Source of the DNA: an uncultured Actinomycetes bacterium
Lineage (GTDB): Bacteria; Actinomycetota; Thermoleophilia; Solirubrobacterales; 70-9
Reading direction: 5' to 3'
DNA: 6,909 bases
Assembly (NCBI GenBank): GCA_946479725.1
Contig: CAMLHB010000125.1
Coordinates: 1 to 6,909, forward strand
Positions 5,040-6,909 of this stretch are shown here, piece by piece. Position 1 is the stretch's first letter, and each line of letters opens with the position of its first letter. Below the pieces are notes generated by a model, which saw only the letters and a list, made by a program, of their open reading frames with translations, was not told the origin of the DNA and made no database searches. The position numbers and the translations under genes were made by a program.

Positions 5040-5261
5040 CTAGGCGCCGAGACCGAAGCCGACCCGGTGCTCGCCGGACTCGACCCGGAGGAACTGGACC
5101 TTGCCGAGGTAGAGGGCGATCGTCCCCTCCTCGGTGTGGAGGTCGTGCCAACCGCCCTGCTCGAGCCGGGCGCGCAGGTCCTTCAGGTCCCCCTCGCCGA
5201 GGCGGGTGGAGATCACCTGCCCGCCCTCGAAGCCGATCTCGACTCGCTGCGCGTCAGCCAT
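5040..5261 (-). CDS. Conserved-looking 73-residue protein of unknown function (DUF3107-like layout)
   Basis: A 73-residue protein from the ATG at 5259-5261 to TAG at 5040-5042. The start overlaps the epimerase stop by one base (TGATG), so translation is likely coupled. It reads as a small alpha/beta protein: VEIGFEGGQVIS (7-18), a helix DLKDLRARLEQGG (25-37), then strands TIALYLGKVQFLRVES (47-62) and a glycine-rich end HRVGFGLGA. The strand-helix-strand order and the terminal RVGFG resemble actinobacterial DUF3107 proteins, but I cannot confirm membership. The same frame remains open further upstream beneath the epimerase gene; that part has no coding character. The function is unknown. Its position between the epimerase and the methyltransferase suggests co-expression, not necessarily a shared pathway. 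Confidence 0.7.
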   Translation of the reverse strand: MADAQRVEIGFEGGQVISTRLGEGDLKDLRARLEQGGWHDLHTEEGTIALYLGKVQFLRVESGEHRVGFGLGA

Positions 5262-5671
5262 CAGTGTCCTCCCGCGGGTTCGACGATCTCGGTCAGCACC
5301 CCGCCGGTCGAGCGGGGGTGGAGGAAGGCGACGCGGCTGTCGCGGATGCCGACCCGCGGCTCGGAGTCGATCAGCTGGATCCCGGCGGCGGCGATCTTCT
5401 CCAGCGCCGCGTCGATGTCGTCGACGGCGTAGGCGACGTGGTGCAGGCCGGCGCCGTTCTTGGCCAGGTACCTGCCGACCGGGGTGTCGGGGCCGAGTGG
5501 CGCCAGCAGCTCGACGTGGCCGTCGCCGACGTCGAGCAGAACCGCCTCGACCCCCTGCGACTCGACCGTCTCGCGGTGGGCGAGCTCCATCTCGAAGCTC
5601 TCGCCGTAGAGGGCGATCGCGGCGTCGATGTCCTCGACGGCGACTCCGATGTGGTCGATCCTTCCGAACAA
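5261..5671 (-). CDS. mce: Methylmalonyl-CoA epimerase
   Basis: A 136-residue vicinal-oxygen-chelate enzyme of normal length, made of two beta-alpha-beta-beta-beta repeats (about 3-57 and 75-131). It interconverts (2S)- and (2R)-methylmalonyl-CoA, linking propionyl-CoA carboxylase to methylmalonyl-CoA mutase. Family landmarks are RIDHIGVAV with metal ligand His7, VELLAPLG with Glu54 at the Gln/Glu ligand position, GLHHVAYAVDDIDAAL with His77/78, and GGVLTEIVEP with Glu128. RVGIRDSRVAFLHP (106-119) is also typical. The TTG at 5669-5671 is chosen because MFGRIDHIGVAV is the usual N-terminus; there is no clear Shine-Dalgarno sequence and the start lies 11 bases after the yqhQ stop. No carboxylase or mutase gene is in the window. 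Confidence 0.92.
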   Translation of the reverse strand: MFGRIDHIGVAVEDIDAAIALYGESFEMELAHRETVESQGVEAVLLDVGDGHVELLAPLGPDTPVGRYLAKNGAGLHHVAYAVDDIDAALEKIAAAGIQLIDSEPRVGIRDSRVAFLHPRSTGGVLTEIVEPAGGH

Positions 5672-5682
5672 GGGCGGGAAGT

Positions 5683-6486
5683 CTATGCGGCCTCGGCCCG
5701 AAGGATCTCATCCAGCGCCGCGACCGCCACCTCGAGCTGCTCGGGGGTCGGCTCCTTGGTCGCGACCAGGCGCTGGATCTCGCGGCCCGGGGTGTGGAAG
5801 GCCTCGGCCAGGGGGTCTCCGTGGTGGCGGTCGCTCCAGGCGAACATCTCGACCGCCAGCGAGGCGCCGCCGAGGCCGACCCCGGCCCGGGCCGCCGTGC
5901 TCGGCCGCTCGACCATCCGCTCGAGCAGGAGGGTGCCGCCGGCCGACATCAGCATCATCGGGACGATCAGGTTGGAGCCGCAGCGGTCGTGCTCTTTCGG
6001 CACCGCGGCGACCTCCTCGACCCGGTCGCGCTCGTAGGCGGCGATCGTCTTGTGCTCGGCGCCGTGGTAGGCGGCGAGGTCGCGATCGCCGAGGGCGACC
6101 AGGGCGGGCACGGCGCCGATCGCCTGCACGATCCCCTCGCGCAGGGCGCCGGCCGGGGCGCGGCGGCGCAGCAGCGAGGTGGTCGCCAGCGTCGCCGCGA
6201 CCGCAGCCAACACGCGCGGGTCCTCAAAGGGCAGGCGGGCCGCCGGCAGGCGCCGCCGCGCCAGCGGCAGCACGAGCATCGCCTCGGCGAGTTTGATCGG
6301 GCCGCGCAGGCCCGGCAGTTTCGCCACCAGGCCCGGGGTCAGCTCTGGCTTGCGCTCGGAGGCGACTTCGATCGCGCCGTTGCGGTCGCGGACCGCCGCC
6401 GCCCAGTGGGTCGGGCCGTGGATCAGCAGCCCGTTGCGAAGGGCCATGCCGCCGAGGCGGAGCTTCCGGGGCTTCTCGCCAGCCAT
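5683..6486 (-). CDS. YqhQ-like DUF1385 membrane protein
   Basis: A 267-residue protein of the YqhQ/DUF1385 family, often annotated as a predicted metal-dependent enzyme; no reaction is established. Landmarks are the N-terminal LRLGGMALRNGLLIHGPTHW (9-28), the metal-site-like YHGAEHK (140-146) and HDRCGSN (166-172), and the C-terminal motif ATKEPTPEQLEVAVAALDEIL (242-262), quoted here only as its flanks ATKEPT and AALDEIL. Hydrophobic stretches at about 90-105, 115-133, 173-188 and 200-213 suggest membrane association. The ATG at 6484-6486 is chosen because the family begins at about KLRLGGMALRNG; the open frame upstream to 6669 is non-coding spacer with strong inverted repeats. The gene heads a cluster with mce, the 73-residue gene and the methyltransferase. 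Its leader may be regulated by the structured spacer. Confidence 0.85.
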   Translation of the reverse strand: MAGEKPRKLRLGGMALRNGLLIHGPTHWAAAVRDRNGAIEVASERKPELTPGLVAKLPGLRGPIKLAEAMLVLPLARRRLPAARLPFEDPRVLAAVAATLATTSLLRRRAPAGALREGIVQAIGAVPALVALGDRDLAAYHGAEHKTIAAYERDRVEEVAAVPKEHDRCGSNLIVPMMLMSAGGTLLLERMVERPSTAARAGVGLGGASLAVEMFAWSDRHHGDPLAEAFHTPGREIQRLVATKEPTPEQLEVAVAALDEILRAEAA

Positions 6487-6503
6487 CGATCCAAGATAGC
6501 TGA

Positions 6504-6536
6504 GAGGGCGTCGAGCCCAGTCCACTCGACGCCCTC
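6504..6536. repeat. Perfect 12-bp inverted repeat before yqhQ
   Basis: GAGGGCGTCGAG (6504-6515) and CTCGACGCCCTC (6525-6536) form a perfect 12-bp stem with a nine-base loop. It lies 18 bases upstream of the yqhQ ATG and directly beside the larger folded element at 6537-6651. No T-run follows on either strand. It may be a GC-rich terminator for rarA or the last stem of a leader RNA controlling yqhQ. Confidence 0.6.
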
Positions 6537-6651
6537 GTCCCCCCTTGTTGAACGACCCCCGGCCGGGGCCCCCAGTCCTGACCGCCGGCCGGGTAGTCGG
6601 CTCTCCCTGGCTACTAGCTCGGTGAGCCGACCCTAAGAACCCGGGGGGGAC
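6537..6651 (-). ncRNA. Predicted three-way-junction RNA in the yqhQ leader
   Basis: GTCCCCCC (6537-6544) pairs with GGGGGGAC (6644-6651), closing a domain that contains two further perfect stems: CCCGGCCGG/CCGGCCGGG (6558-6566/6585-6593) and GTCGGCTC/GAGCCGAC (6596-6603/6624-6631). The two inner stems are separated by only two bases, as in a coaxially stacked junction. The nested 8-, 9- and 8-bp perfect stems beside a 12-bp hairpin are more than GC content alone would lead me to expect. The minus strand is favoured because it is the leader of yqhQ, but the plus strand would fold equally well. It lacks the signatures of SRP RNA, RNase P RNA and tmRNA. The family and function are unknown. Confidence 0.45.
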
Positions 6652-6657
6652 CGAAAT

Positions 6658-6670
6658 GTTGCGCGGCAAC
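6658..6670. repeat. Small hairpin GTTGC/GCAAC after rarA
   Basis: GTTGC (6658-6662) pairs with GCAAC (6666-6670) over a GCG loop, directly after the rarA stop on the minus strand. On the plus strand it is followed by TTTA, too short for a confident terminator. TAAAGT on the minus strand, spanning the rarA stop at 6669-6674, is a possible -10 box for the yqhQ leader but has no good -35 partner. Confidence 0.25.
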
Positions 6671-6671
6671 T

Positions 6672-6909
6672 TTACGGGTTGTCTAATTTCTTCCTTAAGG
6701 CCGCCAGCCGCTCGCCGAGCTCGATCTCGAAGCCCCGATCGGTGGGCTGGTAGAAGCGGCTGCCGCGCAGCTCCTCGGGCAGCAGCGGCTGGTCGCTGAC
6801 GCCGCCGGGCTCGTCGTGGGCGTAGCGGTATCCCTCGCCGCGGCCGAGCTTCGCCGCGCCGGGGTAGTGGGCGTCGCGGAGGTCGTCGGGCGGGGTCTTG
6901 GCGCCCTTG
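6672..6909 (-). CDS. rarA: C-terminus of RarA/MgsA, replication-associated recombination ATPase (partial)
   Basis: The last 78 codons of a gene that enters from the right edge, ending at TAA 6672-6674. The segment has the characteristic C-terminal pattern of RarA (MgsA/YcaJ): LRDAHYPGAAKLGRGEGYRY, then HDEPGGVSDQPLLPEELRG and SRFYQPTDRGFEIELGERL. RarA is a clamp-loader-like AAA+ ATPase that acts at stalled replication forks with single-strand binding protein. The N-terminal ATPase and the helical part lie outside the window. The fragment is intact and unremarkable in codon use. The tail KKLDNP is short. Its transcript would run into the folded spacer before yqhQ. Confidence 0.88.
   Translation of the reverse strand, partial: KGAKTPPDDLRDAHYPGAAKLGRGEGYRYAHDEPGGVSDQPLLPEELRGSRFYQPTDRGFEIELGERLAALRKKLDNP

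Noticed and set aside
5262..5711. Upstream extension of the 73-residue gene's frame beneath the epimerase
   Set aside because: It is an Arg-rich shadow of mce; the ATG at 5261 overlaps the mce stop and starts the only protein-like part.
6565..6593. SRP-RNA-like GGTCAGGACTGG on the minus strand of the folded spacer
   Set aside because: The invariant GGAAG and AGCAG parts of the SRP domain IV hairpin are missing.
4532..6636. Long plus-strand open frames opposite the yqhQ-mce-methyltransferase cluster
   Set aside because: They are Arg/Gly/Ala-rich antisense readings of GC-rich genes whose minus-strand products have clear family motifs.
6487..6669. N-terminal extension of the yqhQ frame to an ATG at 6669
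   Set aside because: The extension is not protein-like, covers the folded spacer, and the family begins near KLRLGGMALRNG after the ATG at 6486.
1..6909. CRISPR arrays, transposases, integrases or tRNA attachment sites
   Set aside because: No spaced repeats, no recombinase motifs and no cloverleaf-like sequence were seen on either strand.

Overview
The window is GC-rich bacterial DNA, with codons strongly biased to G or C in the third position. The gene families fit a soil actinobacterium, most likely class Thermoleophilia (Solirubrobacterales-like): a YqhQ/DUF1385 gene next to methylmalonyl-CoA epimerase, a tandem HxlR-type regulator with a C-terminal SCP2-like part, a compact ECF sigma factor, and an enolase-superfamily gene that looks leaderless. 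The taxon is an inference from gene content and composition. I see no rRNA, tRNA, CRISPR array, insertion sequence or phage gene.

Layout. A possible minus-strand gene fragment lies at the left edge. Next is a plus-strand enolase-superfamily gene (111-1193). Positions 1194-1419 hold no convincing gene but a chain of inverted repeats, including a terminator oriented for minus-strand transcripts. The minus-strand block at 1420-2516 is a short operon: a near-consensus -10 box, a previously easy-to-miss 39-codon gene, and a tandem winged-helix regulator whose ATG overlaps the stop of the small gene. A spacer with a palindrome, two hairpins and direct repeats (2517-2619) separates it from a second minus-strand operon (about 4060 to 2620). 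That operon holds an ECF sigma factor, a 35-codon overlapping frame, and an S51 peptidase E-like protein, with stop/start overlaps at both junctions. A plus-strand methyltransferase remnant (4143 to about 4405) is frameshifted and truncated.

The right half is a third minus-strand cluster. It runs from the C-terminus of RarA/MgsA (partial at the right edge), through a 185-base spacer that folds into an elaborate set of perfect stems, into yqhQ/DUF1385, methylmalonyl-CoA epimerase, a 73-residue protein of unknown function and a membrane-anchored SAM methyltransferase. Junctions are 11 bases, 1-base overlap and 4 bases, so the last four genes are probably co-transcribed.

How the genes work together: the epimerase belongs to propionyl-CoA/methylmalonyl-CoA metabolism; its neighbours have no established link to that pathway. 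The sigma factor and the peptidase are probably co-expressed, and the regulator is made with a small coupled protein. The most unusual signals are the structured spacer before yqhQ (6504-6651), the structured region at 1197-1365, the two small coupled genes, and the sigma factor whose conserved coding sequence runs upstream of its first ordinary start codon.
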